This document shows, piece by piece, positions 53,731 to 64,000 of a stretch of DNA of 64,000 nt. Below the pieces are notes generated by a model. The model ran no database searches and was not told the DNA's origin. It saw nothing but the letters and a program-made list of their open reading frames with translations. Every line of letters begins with the position of its first letter. The first letter of the stretch is position 1. Origin of the DNA: Hysterangium stoloniferum. Taxonomy: Eukaryota > Basidiomycota > Agaricomycetes > Hysterangiales > Hysterangiaceae. The stretch lies in assembly GCA_015178975.1 (NCBI GenBank), contig WHVD01000120.1, positions 1 to 64,000 on the forward strand, read 5' to 3'. The translations under genes and the position numbers were made by a program.

Positions 53731-53878
53731 GACATTTCCTGATAGTTCTGGAATTCAGAAACGAGAGCGGTAATGAATGTAGGTCATAATGACCCCGGGC
53801 ACTATATGACTCCAGCTGCTTGTTTTACCCAAAAATCTAACAAGTACTAGATTATATGATTTGTATTGGATTATATAC

Positions 53879-54089
53879 CAGGGACAAAACTGTTCCAATG
53901 AGATTGCATTAGTATTTGATTTATAATTTGATGACAAATAATGCTTATGTCATAAAATTCTTAGGGTATATAGCCAACATATATGAATACCTAAATTAAA
54001 AGCCTCAGGTCAATTGGTCAAGTACTCATTGAGTTATTCAACATTCTTTGACATATAAAAAATCATTGGAATGGTTTTGTCCCCCACTG
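53879..54089. repeat. Isolated Tc1 terminal arm (211 bp)
   Basis: Begins CAGGGACAAAACTGTTCC at 53879 and ends with the inverted copy finishing GTCCCCCACTG at 54089, followed by TA. A CAAGTACTAG just upstream (53841-53850) matches the last codons of the Tc1 transposases here. The rest of the element is lost. Confidence 0.7.
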
Positions 54090-54104
54090 TATATGCAATA
54101 CCAA

Positions 54105-54360
54105 ATATGGTAATAATGAGGTGCAAAACAAGTAAACATAGAATGAGATGAGCAAATACCAAACTGGGTATTAGGGACAGAATGGAATGGAAGTGGAGGA
54201 TGAATCATGACAGGTCATTTGACCATAACAGGAGTGGGGTTCTATGCTCTGTTAGAGGGGTTCCAGGAGTCCAGTTGGAGTGATGGGCACAGATAGTCGG
54301 GTATAAACAGGTTGACATATGGGTCTGGCAGAGTCCAACAACTGGTACATGAGACACAGT
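54105..54360 (-). repeat. LTR fragment related to 59990-60761
   Basis: About 250 bp highly similar to 60395-60645 (GGTATTAGGGA, CATGACAGGTCATTTGACCA, GGGTTCTATGCTCTGTTAGA). It runs into the 15-bp minisatellite on the right. Confidence 0.8.
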
Positions 54361-54370
54361 GTCAGTGTAA

Positions 54371-54520
54371 GCAGAGCCACTTGCACCAGAGCCACTTGCA
54401 CCAGAGCCACTTGCACCAGAGCCACTTGCACCAGAGCCACTTGCACCAGAGCCACTTGCACCAGAGCCACTTGCACCAGAGCCATTTGCACCAGAGCCAC
54501 TTGCACCAGAGCCACTTGCA
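54371..54520. repeat. 15-bp minisatellite, ten units
   Basis: Ten units of GCACCAGAGCCACTT. On the - strand one frame reads GASGS repeats inside a 113-codon open frame (54546-54205). There is one C to T variant unit. A related Ser/Gly/Ala-coding stretch occurs at 55040-55090. The array may be the remains of a coding repeat, but no gene can be assembled. Confidence 0.92.
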
Positions 54521-55039
54521 GTAGAGTCACCTGGCTGAGCAACCAAAAATGGATTATGAGATTGACCTCAACCAACAGGGAGATGGTGGAATGGTGGTGG
54601 GGGAAGTGGTATATCATCATTCATAGCTAAACAGTGATGATGGTTAGCTAGAGATGTTATTTGCAATTGTACCATATGCCGCCTTTGCTCCTCCTGATAC
54701 CACTCAGGTGTTCAATCCATGATAATAAAGGGATCAAAACAACAGCAACAGAGACAGAAATCTTGCAAAGGAGGGGTGAACAGAGGAGGAGGAAAGAGTT
54801 AAAATGAATTAGGCTAAAATAGGTCAAATATGCAACAAGGAAATCATGAATAATATTTTACAGTATCAGAGAAGGTGTAAATACTAACCTGGAGTTTTTT
54901 CGTATCTCACAGGGGGAATAGAAACAACCACAAAGCCAAACACTACAGAATAGGTGGTAAATATTAACTGTATGAATTATTTCTAAGCCAAAAATGGTGA
55001 AACTAATTACAGGAACAGGACTCACTTTCAATACTCCAC
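54521..55039. other. No gene seen
   Basis: CpG-poor sequence between two repeat regions. No motif-bearing frame. Confidence 0.35.
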
Positions 55040-55445
55040 TTATACTGCAAGTGGCCTGCTGCAAGTGGCTCTGCTCCAGTTGGCTCCACTGCACTGGCTG
55101 ACTTACATACTCAGTATGCAGATTTGCCACCATTACAACCTGTTTGGGGGAGGTGTGTACATACATGTAAATGTCCCTGTTCAGCTATAGCAACCAATGC
55201 AGTTAGCACCACAGGCACTGAATGTCCAATTAGCACCTGCAGGTGGGGCTGTCCAGCCTGTACTTGGCTCTGCTGCAGTAGCTGCTCTGTATGCTCAGTA
55301 TACTACTTTACCACAACTACAGCATCACCATCCACCTGGAAATACAGCTGCACAACAACAACCACCACCTATTTTTCAGTGGGAATCACCACAGCATTAC
55401 CATCCACCTGGAAATCCAGCTCCACAATACCAGCAACCACCTTAG
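55040..55445 (+). other. Pro/Gln/His-rich coding-like stretch with internal duplication
   Basis: The + frames encode SGSAPVGSTALADLHTQYAD then LPPLQPVW and, after 100 bp, AVAALYAQYTTLPQLQHHH followed by PPGN repeats and a stop at 55445. The two halves are similar, so the stretch was duplicated. It looks like a piece of a low-complexity protein, possibly a Gag-like or structural gene, but I cannot identify it. Confidence 0.35.
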
Positions 55446-55606
55446 GGTTATATGGGTCTGGTAGGGTGTCATCTAGGGACCAGATCCTATTCACATAGGG
55501 TAGGGCATCTAGGGACCAGATCCCTTTGACATAGGGTTCAACCTAGGGTTCAGATTGTGATCACATAGGATAGGTACAACTTTTCTTCCAGGACAAAAAG
55601 GTGAGT

Positions 55607-56076
55607 GTGTGGCTTTTCATCAAAGAAGAAAAGCTGTGTGTGTGCAGTTATTCATCCAGGATGAATGGCTACATGTGTGCCACTTTTCCTCTAGGGCAAA
55701 AGCTGTGTGTGTACAGCTGTTCATCTGGGATGAGCAGCTGTGTATGTGCCACATTTCCTCTAGGGCAAAAGTTATGTTTGTGCAGCTGTTCATCCAGGAT
55801 GAACAGCTGTGTATGTGCCACTTTTCCTCTAGGGGAAAAAGTTGTGTGTATGCAGGTGTTCATCCAGGAAAAACAGCTGTGTATGTGCCACTTTTGCTCT
55901 AGGGGAAAAGGTTGTGTGTGTGCAGTTGTTCATCCAGGACAAACAGCTGTGTATGTGCCACTTTTCCTCTAGAGCAAAACATTGTGTGTGTGCAGCTGTT
56001 TGTCCAGGATGAACAGCTGTATATGTGCCACTTTGTCTCTAGGGGAAAAAGTTGTGTGTGTGCAGTTGTCAAATCT
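55607..56076. repeat. 69-70-bp minisatellite, seven units
   Basis: Units are spaced 69, 69, 70, 70 and 70 bp, measured at TGTGCCAC near 55676, 55745, 55814, 55884, 55954 and 56024. Each holds TTCATCCAGGATGAACAGCT, which itself contains the inverted pair TTCATCC/GGATGAA (hairpin), and CTCTAGGG. The early 69-bp units keep one reading frame, the later 70-bp units break it, so coding use is unlikely now. Confidence 0.93.
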
Positions 56077-57246
56077 CCTATTACGTTTCGACCATTTCAA
56101 CTCATATACCAGTCTATCTTACCTCACAGCTATCTTCTCATCCCCCATATTTCATCTATTGTACCCTGAGCAACCTTGTGCAATCCATCTCCTGGACTGT
56201 ATGCCACCATTAATATCAAGTATAATCTGCAAACATTACTTTCCCCTTTCAGGGCAGTCATAAGATTGTATTGTTCTGTATGTCACTGCAGCAAGCAGCC
56301 TATTCCACCCCAATCTGATAAACTAAACTAAACTGAAATAAAGACAAATTGAAACAGAGATAATAAAAAAAACAAGAAAAATATTCAGTACCCTGACACT
56401 AGGCAGCTGAACCACTGCCAGAACCTGATTTCAGCCCCCCACCCAACATAGGAGGGAATTCCTTCACACCTGGGCCAGATCCATTTGTCAATTTACCACC
56501 CAGACTATCTATTGACAAGAATATAGACCCCTATTTCCAGCAAGAAGAAGAAGTATACCAGATTGAGGTACATACAATACATAATTCTATCTCTATCTGC
56601 CATAGCATAACTGACTACTTATTCCAGGATGATCCCAAAAGCCCTGACAATCAGGAGCATCTCCGATACATTCAGCTCATAAATCATTGGAGAACAGCAG
56701 CAGAATCTTTCTAGGGAGGAAATTTCTGTGGGAAAGGTATGTAAATGAATTTTTTATAAAATTCTGTATTGTTTCTTTTATTTCTTTATAGTGCAAATCA
56801 GCTTTAGTTCATCAGGAGCAGCCATTGACCAAGCAACCTAGGTGACACACTCCCACTCTGAGGCACAGTGTGTACATTCCTACAACTTCTCAAGACCTTG
56901 AGCAACACCTACAAAACCATCACCATCACCATGATTTGCAACTAGACCACAGTGAGTTGAGTAAGAGCTCCTCATCAGTGTCTATGCATCCTATTTCCAC
57001 CATGTGTCCCAATTCCAGATTATGATACCCCCTTGCCACACCCCTTCATTTGCCCTCCCCACCTGGACACACTAATGATGTACTGCAACCCAATATGCCA
57101 GCTCCTTCCCCTGAGTCATCAGCTGAGAATTCATCTGAAGGTGGAATTGCCCCTTCAACACCTCACCAGCACGGTCCTAGCACAATCCAGAGTCCCCACT
57201 GGATGGAGTCTATAGGACCAACAAAATGTACATACCAACCCAACCT
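56077..57246. other. CpG-poor stretch, no supported gene
   Basis: 56318-56395 is similar to 57465-57545 (TAAACTAAACTAAACT start, AACAAGAAAAATATTCAG end), a local duplication. Short Pro/Ser-rich frames near 57033-57298 have no recognisable domain. Confidence 0.4.
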
Positions 57247-57292
57247 TTCAAAAATGAGAAGAAATTGGGACAGTTTTTTGAGCCACTGTAAG
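57247..57292. repeat. Tc1 element-B-type terminus
   Basis: AAAAATGAGAAGAAATTGGG then ACAGTTTTTTGAGCCACTG and TA; the reverse complement matches the outer end at 11885. A right-hand end without a visible transposase. Confidence 0.7.
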
Positions 57293-57464
57293 GAGTAGAG
57301 GAAAAGAGGTTCTAATGACTTTAGAATATCACACTTGTGTTTAGTGGAAATCCTAAGAAATTGAAACTGGGGTCTAGTTATGTACCTCCTGAAGTATTTA
57401 TACTAAAGAAAAAAAGTAAATAAAGTTAAAACTTAATATTTTGACACATGTGATGTGTGACAAA

Positions 57465-57490
57465 CTAAACTAAACTAAACTAAACTAAAA
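57465..57490. repeat. (TAAAC)n pentanucleotide run
   Basis: About five units of ACTAA/TAAAC type. A shorter run of the same word is at 56319-56334. Confidence 0.8.
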
Positions 57491-57559
57491 TAAGCAGAAA
57501 TTTAAACAGAGATAAAAGGAACAAGAAAAATATTCAGAGCCCTGATAAGGGGGGCCAAA

Positions 57560-58560
57560 TTACTGGGATCCTAACAGTGTTGGAACTTGCTGAGACCCCA
57601 AAAAAGGGAGTCACAAGGATACAGAGTAGTGATTGTGCTTCATGCATCAAGCTAGTCATGAAAATCTCATCTCCTCTCCAGGCAGATGTGTGTACAATAC
57701 TTGCAGAAAGGTCCTGGAAGTTGTGGATGGAACAGATTGGGCTATCCTCTTGCACTGCCATACATGGAATTTTGGGTTCTGGAGATTGTGAGTTTAGTGA
57801 AAAGAAGCTCTTTATTAGCCTCAAGGTGCACGCAAACAATGAAGGATTTGATTTTGATTTCCGAATTAATATTCTGATGGGTGAATTCTGTTGAGATGAC
57901 AGGTCCACAATGATGTAGGACTCACTGCTGCATTTTAGCCCTGATGAAACAATGTCATTAATTTGATCCATGTTTTCTGCCAGCAATGTGACATCCTCAA
58001 ATAACGAATGAAGTCCATCTAGAATGCATAGACAACTGAGGTAGCAAAAAGGGTCAACATGCAAATGAATTGATCTTGGTCTGTAAAACATCAAGTGCAA
58101 TATCCAATATAGTTCCATAAATGTTGGCGAGCCAAGGATCCTGTGTGAAACAGCAGTAGAAAATGGATATTTCCTGGTGAATCAGTTCCATGTATCCAGG
58201 TCAGCTTCAATCATATCTGCATATTTCTCATTTTGGTCATTCTCCAAAAACAACCACAGTAAAACGTATGACCTCATCCAGAATTTGAAATAGTTTTTAA
58301 TGACATTGAGGTCCTCATGTGACAGGCCCTGTCCATCATGCACCTCTTTAACAATGCTGGAGAAACCATTAATAATAATTGAATAAAGCAGCCAACAGGC
58401 TACAGAGATATTGGCCAAGGTGTGATATTAATATTGAGGTGACAGCATAGCAGTCACCAGGAAATTGTGAACTGATCCAGCCAGTGTAGAGCACAGGAAG
58501 CATTTCAGCTGGTGCAACCTCAATATATATTATGGAAGCAATTACATGCAGTGACTCCAC
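57560..58560 (-). pseudogene. Gene Y, copy 3
   Basis: The - strand carries IYIEVAPAEMLPVLYTG, then GDCYAVTSILISHLGQYLC, KEVHDGQGLSHEDLN, MELYWILHLMFYRPRSIHL, ENMDQINDIVSSGLK, and SLFACTLRLIKSFFSLNSQS. The 5 bases lost in copy 1 are present. Several frame changes remain, and a short deletion in the ALFNYY/ACWLLY region. Compared with copies 1 and 2 nearly all CpG positions are TpG or CpA. Confidence 0.72.
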
Positions 58561-58689
58561 TGAGCTTTACTTCTTTGCTGGCACTAAACTGGAATCTAAA
58601 GGTAATATATGTAGGTCTTTGTAAGAAGCCATTGTTCCCAATTCTGTATTTTACATGGGTAAGATGTTCTGTATTGAAATGATTTCAGC

Positions 58690-59050
58690 ATGCAATGAAT
58701 GGCCTTGATCAGAAGTGAACATGCCTCAAGAGATCCACCCCCTCTTCAATATTTCTGCTCAATTGCTAAAGCAGTCTAGTTGTCATCATTTCATGACACA
58801 TTACATGAGAATTTGGGCAACTCTCTCATACTCCTCCATACATCACCTGTTGAATAAGCACTTTCCAACTAAAATGGATATCTTAGTTCCATACAGTAAC
58901 TTTGTCCTGATCCACTCCATTGCCAGACCACAACAGTAACTGGGGCTGACTTGGACTCTGTTGAATTATAAATAATGGGCTCTGTCCACACAGAAATAGC
59001 ATCTCTCTCAGTGCCAGACATGCCTTGTTCAATTACAGGACTTAGAAAAC
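58690..59050 (-). pseudogene. Gene X, copy 3 (exon 2)
   Basis: Reverse complement aligns with 37060-37430, that is nearly all of gene X exon 2, more than is kept in copy 2. Order and spacing relative to gene Y are the same as in copy 1. CpG sites are lost (for example CCGGGGCCGACTTCGACTTC corresponds to CTGGGGCTGACTTGGACTCT). Confidence 0.75.
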
Positions 59051-59202
59051 CTCATGGGAGGTTGTCCATAATGATTATACCTGTGGTGCTTGGATGGCTT
59101 GATTTGAGGCAATTCCTTACAAAGGAATTTCCATTGTTGGTCCATCAACTTATTCAACTCTTCATTTAAAGGAGACCTTGATATGTTAGTGTACAATACT
59201 AG

Positions 59203-59564
59203 TGTTAGGAGTGGGAAACCCACTGGGTCCCAGAACCCATCCTATAGATATCCGACTCTCTATATCACACAAACTAGCCACTGGACTCCACCTGGACATC
59301 CTGGACCCCTTGTCCCCAATCTGTCTTTACCTGTCTGACATCTGGTTCAGTCTGATCTGTGGTTTATTGTCTTATTGTATGCTTGATATGTCTTTTTGTA
59401 TCTCTGGATATGTAGTACAATAATCTACTAGGCTATATAGTCTAGACCTGTACTTACAATCTGATCAGAAAATCAACTTAGCTTCGACTTAGTATCTGCC
59501 TCAGCATATTCTCCGAACCAACAGGTTTCCCCTGGAGACCCACCCATGAGCCCCACACTTGACA
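59203..59564 (+). repeat. Probable solo LTR, 362 bp
   Basis: Starts TGTTAGGAGTGGG and can be ended at CACTTGACA. Flanking pentamers ACTAG and ACTTG differ by one base. Internal words such as CAGAAAATCAACTTAGCTTC resemble the gypsy LTR block near 2866-2880. The right end is less certain than the left. Confidence 0.5.
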
Positions 59565-59989
59565 ACTTGGCTAATTTGGAAATATTCAATTTAATAGAGA
59601 ATATTGAAAGTTTATATACACTATGTATTAAAATACCATTGAAGTTATTGTTATTCTACTATATTATATATATATATTATATATGGGTATAATAATAATG
59701 AAAAATGAATTATTCTAACTTTAAATATCTTAGGTAGGATATAAGCACATATCATTCGACAATCTTTGCAAATCAATATGTCTACTTCTTCAACTTCACT
59801 CCTTATTCCTCCTGCTTATACAAACCCTAAACCCTAAACCTAGGTAGAGTCCTCTAGGACCAGGTATAAGTGTAATACCCTTTTGTGACCTTTTGTACTC
59901 CTCTACTATGGTTACCCTATCATTGACTCTAACAGTTTGGAGGTATTTCCATTAAAACTTTAATTAGAAACTAATTGAATTATATCTTC
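59565..59989. other. AT-rich stretch with a short telomere-like word
   Basis: No gene. CCCTAAACCCTAAACCTA at 59824-59841 is a two-and-a-half-unit telomere-like run, too short to argue for a former chromosome end. Confidence 0.5.
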
Positions 59990-60761
59990 TGTTAAGTTCT
60001 GAAGTTCTTGAATGACAGAGTTTCCGGTAATATTCCAAATACTTTTCAGGAATGTCCCATGGAGTCCCCAGGTAATAGTCTGGGGAGTTTCTGGGGATTA
60101 GTACAAGGAGTATCAGAATAATTACCTGAGTACTGGGATGGACTTGGCTTCAGCTTTGGTGCTGCACCCTTGTACACTCATTCAGGTGTTCATATTTCAA
60201 ACTGATGGAACACCTACAAGGAAGATGTAGATTCCAGAGTTCCTGTGGGAGTTCTGGGAATTGAGTGTGCAAACAGACAAGAGGAGTAGATACTGGATCA
60301 GGACATATTCAGGGTGCAACTAGTTTGAGATTCCAACTGGATTGTAAGTACATGAGTATGGGAGACTATATAGACTTTGAATTATATGAAATACCAAATC
60401 TGGTAATAATGAGGTGCAAAACAATTAACCATAAAATGAGATGAGCAAATACCAAACTGGGTATTAGGGATGGAATGGAACAGAAGTGGAGGACGAATCA
60501 TGACAGGTCATTTGACCATAATGGGAGTGGGGTTCTATGCTCTGTTAGAGGGGTTCTGGGAGTCCACTCGGAGTCTGGTGATGGGCACAGAGAGTCGGGT
60601 ATAAACAGGTTGATGTGTGGGTCCAGCAAATTCCAACAACTGGTGCATATAGGGTGATGTGAGGGTCCTGGTGGGTACTCTGGTTGTAACTGTACTTTGG
60701 GTACAATATAAAGAGTCAGGTGCATATAGAGTGGGTCCTATTGGGTTTTCTGGTCCTAACA
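59990..60761 (-). repeat. Solo gypsy-type LTR with target duplication TCTTC
   Basis: Starts TGTTAAGTTC and ends TGGTCCTAACA. TCTTC is present at 59985-59989 and 60762-60766. Contains the superfamily block GGACTTGGCTTCAGCTTTGG and GCTGCACCCTTG (60152-60175). It shares 250 bp with 54105-54360. Confidence 0.88.
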
Positions 60762-61608
60762 TCTTCCTTATTTACATTTTTTTGGAAGCCTCCTTGGATC
60801 TTTCCTGTTAAAGAATTCCACCAATGACAATATGTGAAAAACTTTCTATCTTCCAAGTAAACCATTATTATTGATTTGGAATAAATGTTATCCACAAGTG
60901 CTCTCCACTGCTCTTCAAAAGAACTTCTATAGAATCTACATCCATTAAAATTGTTTCTAATACTGATAAAGCTGTCTATATACTATGCTCTAGAAAATAC
61001 TTTTTTTTTCAAAAACTTAATTTCAATCCTTGTCATTCCTACATTCTTTAATCTTTCTAGTGATTGTGACATTGACTTAGTAGGATCAACATGTAAATTA
61101 TGGATTCTAGATCCTAGAGTAGTCATCACATCACAACTTTCTAACATTTGTACAAATTTGTATATTTTAATTTTGTGTGAATGGTCATCATTAAAGAAGG
61201 ATATACAATTGTCTCCAACCTTTTTTATATCATTGAAAATATCTTCTGCTTTTATTCAATGATTTAATATATACTTAAGAACATCTTTTTTAGTAGCAAC
61301 ATTGGATATATCTTGGGAGATATCTATATCATGTATGTGAGATAATTTCATCACAAATAGTTTCTCTTAGGAATTTTATTATGTTTTTGATAGGTACCTC
61401 AGATAATGAAATTTTATAAGAAAAGTAAGGAGTATTTTCAGTTGCAATATCATTATTATTGAGAGGATCAGAGTTTAGTAACTTGATCTTAAAGGAACAT
61501 GAGAAATATACTTTGCACTTTCCATATATATCATTTCTAAAGTTCCCTCAAATAAACCATAGAATTACATTGTCACAGAAAATATGTGAAGTATTAGAGA
61601 GTTCAGTA
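60762..61608. other. AT-rich stretch, no supported gene
   Basis: Frames such as 60951-61262 on + are AT-rich and rich in Ile, Phe, Ser; no motif. Confidence 0.35.
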
Positions 61609-61610
61609 TA

Positions 61611-61820
61611 CAGTGGCTCAAAAAATCATTCCAATGTTTTGTTGTTTTGGAAAGATTGATTCACAATACAAATACCAGGCATCATAAAATTCTTAAAGTA
61701 TTATCCCACATAGTATAGCATATTAGCTTGAAATGGATGCTTAGATTATGTAATTTGAGGCCAAAATGGTGGAATAATAAATGACACAAGATAATCCCTC
61801 ATTGGAATGATTTTTTGACC
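61611..61820. repeat. Left terminal arm of Tc1 element E (210 bp)
   Basis: Outer end CAGTGGCTCAAAAAATCATT after a TA; inverted inner copy at 61801-61820 (ATTGGAATGATTTTTTGACC). Sequence between is AT-rich. Confidence 0.75.
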
Positions 61821-61956
61821 CTATATTATTTAAACAGAATAAAAATATCAGTCTAAACCAATTGTAATAATAATGAACATGTCATGTGACTTTGTTTACA
61901 TCTGTTTGATATGTTGACAGTTGGTTCAACCACTTCTTAGCTTTTACCATTACTAT

Positions 61957-62340
61957 GAAAGCTATTTCTGCTACTCAGCACTTTAATATTATCTCTCTTC
62001 TTCCAGAAGGGTGTTCCTATCCTCAAATACAGACTAACACTGACTCAGAAAGGAATACAATAAGTGTGATCAAGGTTGAAGTACTTTTGGATAAAGAAAA
62101 CACCTAGCTGGCCATCCTTCCAAGCTTATTACTCACAACAAATAGTCAATTGTCCATCAAATTAGCTCTGGAAAACTTGACAATGCTGTTCAAGCTACCC
62201 AATTCATTAATTCTACTATCCCCAACTTTGTCACTCCCCAAACAGTCAGAAATGTACTCAAGAACAATGGTTTTTACTCTGCAACAAAGAATAAAGTACC
62301 CATGTGAAGAAGACTCATTCTCAGAAGTCACTTGAGTTTG
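61957..62340 (+). pseudogene. Tc1 element E transposase, N-terminal part
   Basis: Begins MKAISATQHFNIISLLPEG and continues SYPQIQTNT (HTH region). A stop at about 62106 and frame changes follow. Then KLDNAVQATQFINSTIPNFV and TPQTVRNVLKNNGFYSATK are readable in pieces. The DDE core is not seen in this copy. Confidence 0.75.
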
Positions 62341-62469
62341 CTCAGTACTATGAAAACTGGACTATGACACCTTTCCACCATATGCAATTTTGTTAATATT
62401 GGTCTTGGCTATGCACAACACTCTTTTGCAGTCCCCTACAATCCAGGTTTTATGGTACTAAGCAAACTC

Positions 62470-62690
62470 AAGTCACTTTTGATAATGAGCCTTCTTCAAC
62501 ATGGGTGCTTTCTTCTTTGTTGCAGAGTAAAAACCATTGTTCTTGAGTACATTCTTGACTGTTTGGGGAGTTACAGATTTGGGGATAGTAGAATTAATGA
62601 ATTGGGTAGCTTGAACAGCATTGTCAAGTTTTCGACCTGTGGTACCCATGCACCCATATCTAGTTAGGTGCAGAACACTAGCGCTGCTCA
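62470..62690 (-). pseudogene. Second Tc1 N-terminal fragment, inverted
   Basis: The - strand reads RKLDNAVQATQFINSTIPKS then VTPQTVKNVLKNNGFYSATK, almost the same as the + strand segment at 62165-62290. It is a rearranged copy facing element E. The two facing copies lie about 180 bp apart. Confidence 0.75.
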
Positions 62691-62756
62691 CTTTATAGTC
62701 AGATAGGATAGCCGTTGTCTCCCTCTCCCAGAAATAATACCGTTTCATAATTCTGT

Positions 62757-64000
62757 CTTGAATAAAAATTTATTTTTTCCCCCGTGTACTCCTATGTATC
62801 CAAATTTATAAGCAAATTAGCCTGAGTGGACATATGTGTAGCCCCGGGCTCCTTGTTGCGTTGAGCCTCTTCCCCTTGCTTACCAGCCACACTACCTGTC
62901 ACAGTGCTGCCTTCGGCAACGTCCTCTGGTCATACTAACGTGCTCATCGTCGGCGACGATGAGCTCGCATTCCAGCATTCCTGGCTACCCAGAAGGGTGC
63001 ACTTGATGCACCTGGTGGCACTGATATATTTTAGAGATTGTTATATGCATAATATGTACTTTTGACTCCGTGAAATGAAATAAGTAATATTGTTCACATA
63101 CTTCAGGTAAAATTATCAATTTTGTGATATTGGTGGGGTATTAAATGCATTGACTAAACTGAAGAAGATGAAATTTAAATGTAAAAGTGTTTCTGCTTTA
63201 CAGACAAGCTATGGCCTGGTATGTCTTCCTCTCCATTATCTCTCTTCCAGCTGATGTCACGACTTCCAGTCAACTTCAGTAAAGTGACTCAGTCCTCCAG
63301 ACATGCCAGAACAAAGAGCCTCGGGAAAGGTATTTCAGAGGCAGGTTCAGTGTGTTGCCTCATGTAAGACTAGTATTTTCTGTAGGTGCAAACAGACACT
63401 AGAATGAATGGTGAAAAAAAAAACCACTACTTCATTGAAAATCCACATGTACATAATATATACTAGTGGGGAACAATGGGAGGTGAGGGCAATGGGATGT
63501 GGACAACAATGGCATTAAATATTACTAAATTGCAGTGTATGGAGGCTCACTCTCTTACACTGGAATACTTGGATATGTAATGGTCTATAGTTTTGTACAG
63601 GCTGCCTTGTCTTGATGCACTCTTACATGATGTGCAGCCCGTCCCAATTCCCTATCCACAGGATCTCATTCTGGCATATGAAAATGCTGCTCAAAATGCC
63701 AAGCAGACAGGCTTCAATAGGATAGAATGCATGTGCCTCTGTGTAGAACTGTTAGTGACGGCCAGCTGACGATGATGCATGCATGTGGGAGTAGTCCAGG
63801 ATGGCAATGGTTACCTTCTGCATCAATTCTTTGATTTCAATTGTAACCAGCACAGAGAACATTGGGGTGGCTCCATTCACAATAGAGTGTGGCACACCAT
63901 AGACATTATCATGCCCTCATCGAAGTGTGGGGGTATGATCAGGTGGGCATCAAGCTGAGTCTGTCTGGTGGCCTCAACGACATTGAGAGGCCTCTGTGAG
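62757..64000. other. Right end of the window, no supported gene
   Basis: 62820-62990 is a small island with many CpG (GTGCTCATCGTCGGCGACGA), a clear change from the CpG-poor sequence before it. From 63600 to the end, short open stretches on both strands have no motif that I recognise; they could be part of a gene that continues beyond the window. Confidence 0.35.

Noticed and set aside
55601-55972. Cys/Val-rich frame over the 69-bp repeat
   Set aside because: It arises from the repeat itself, and later 70-bp units break the frame.
59824-59841. Telomere-like CCCTAAA repeats as evidence of a chromosome end or fusion
   Set aside because: Only about two and a half units; chance or a repair trace is as likely.
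41780-62800. Classical RIP (CpA-targeted) as the cause of decay
   Set aside because: In the hand-compared segment most changes are at CpG; a few CpA changes exist, so only a full count can exclude a small RIP contribution.
1-64000. tRNA or rRNA genes
   Set aside because: I looked for A/B-box pairs with foldable arms and for conserved rRNA words and found none convincing; tRNAscan-SE would settle it.

Overview
The window looks like a gene-poor, transposon-rich stretch of a filamentous basidiomycete (Agaricomycete) nuclear genome. The evidence is: short introns of about 45-75 nt with GTRNGY donors and CTRAY-like branch points; families typical of mushroom-forming fungi (a DUF6533-type membrane protein, a multi-exon helical-region plus kinase gene, a PI-PLC fused to a fucolectin-like propeller); PEX13; and chromodomain Ty3/gypsy elements. 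I cannot name the species from sequence alone. Coordinates of spliced genes are spans; introns are given in the text.

Layout. 1-3184 is the 3' part of a CpG-rich gypsy element (copy 1), inserted in a Tc1/mariner element that itself sits in a small DNA element. 4520-5494 is a solo LTR with a perfect target duplication. 6163-7652 is a complete small LTR retrotransposon that encodes only Gag, inserted in a coding-like remnant. 8136-9888 is an intron-rich DUF6533-type gene. 9.9-15.7 kb is mostly debris: a tandem duplication, a solo LTR, a Tc1 remnant, and copied fragments of two host genes that occur intact elsewhere in the window. 15879-18695 is a large disordered protein with an NFKBIL1-like tail. 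20231-21660 is a membrane-protein gene bracketed by 0.6-kb direct repeats. 23716-25667 is the lectin/PI-PLC gene. 27998-30466 is a kinase-like gene with an altered DFG motif. 32275-34242 holds a hypothetical gene divergent from PEX13. 36.2-41.6 kb holds an uncharacterised gene pair, its inverted copy, and a PEX13 pseudogene. 41.8-53.2 kb is a nested transposon stack: a Tc1 element split by a complete 8.15-kb gypsy element (copy 2, target duplication GCAGG) and by a second Tc1 element in one arm. 53.3-62.8 kb continues as LTR fragments, minisatellites, a third decayed copy of the gene pair, and more Tc1 pieces.

Two things stand out. First, both gypsy copies carry, between pol and the 3' LTR, a spliced gene on the opposite strand with its own TATA box; it encodes a coiled-coil protein with a perfect Zn2Cys6-type cysteine spacing in copy 1. 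Second, the Tc1 elements share an end design in which each end is a unit of about 210 bp bounded by inverted copies of the terminal sequence. The stretch from about 41.8 to 62.8 kb is strongly CpG-depleted, and direct comparison of the two gypsy copies shows CpG to TpG/CpA loss, consistent with methylation-driven decay.
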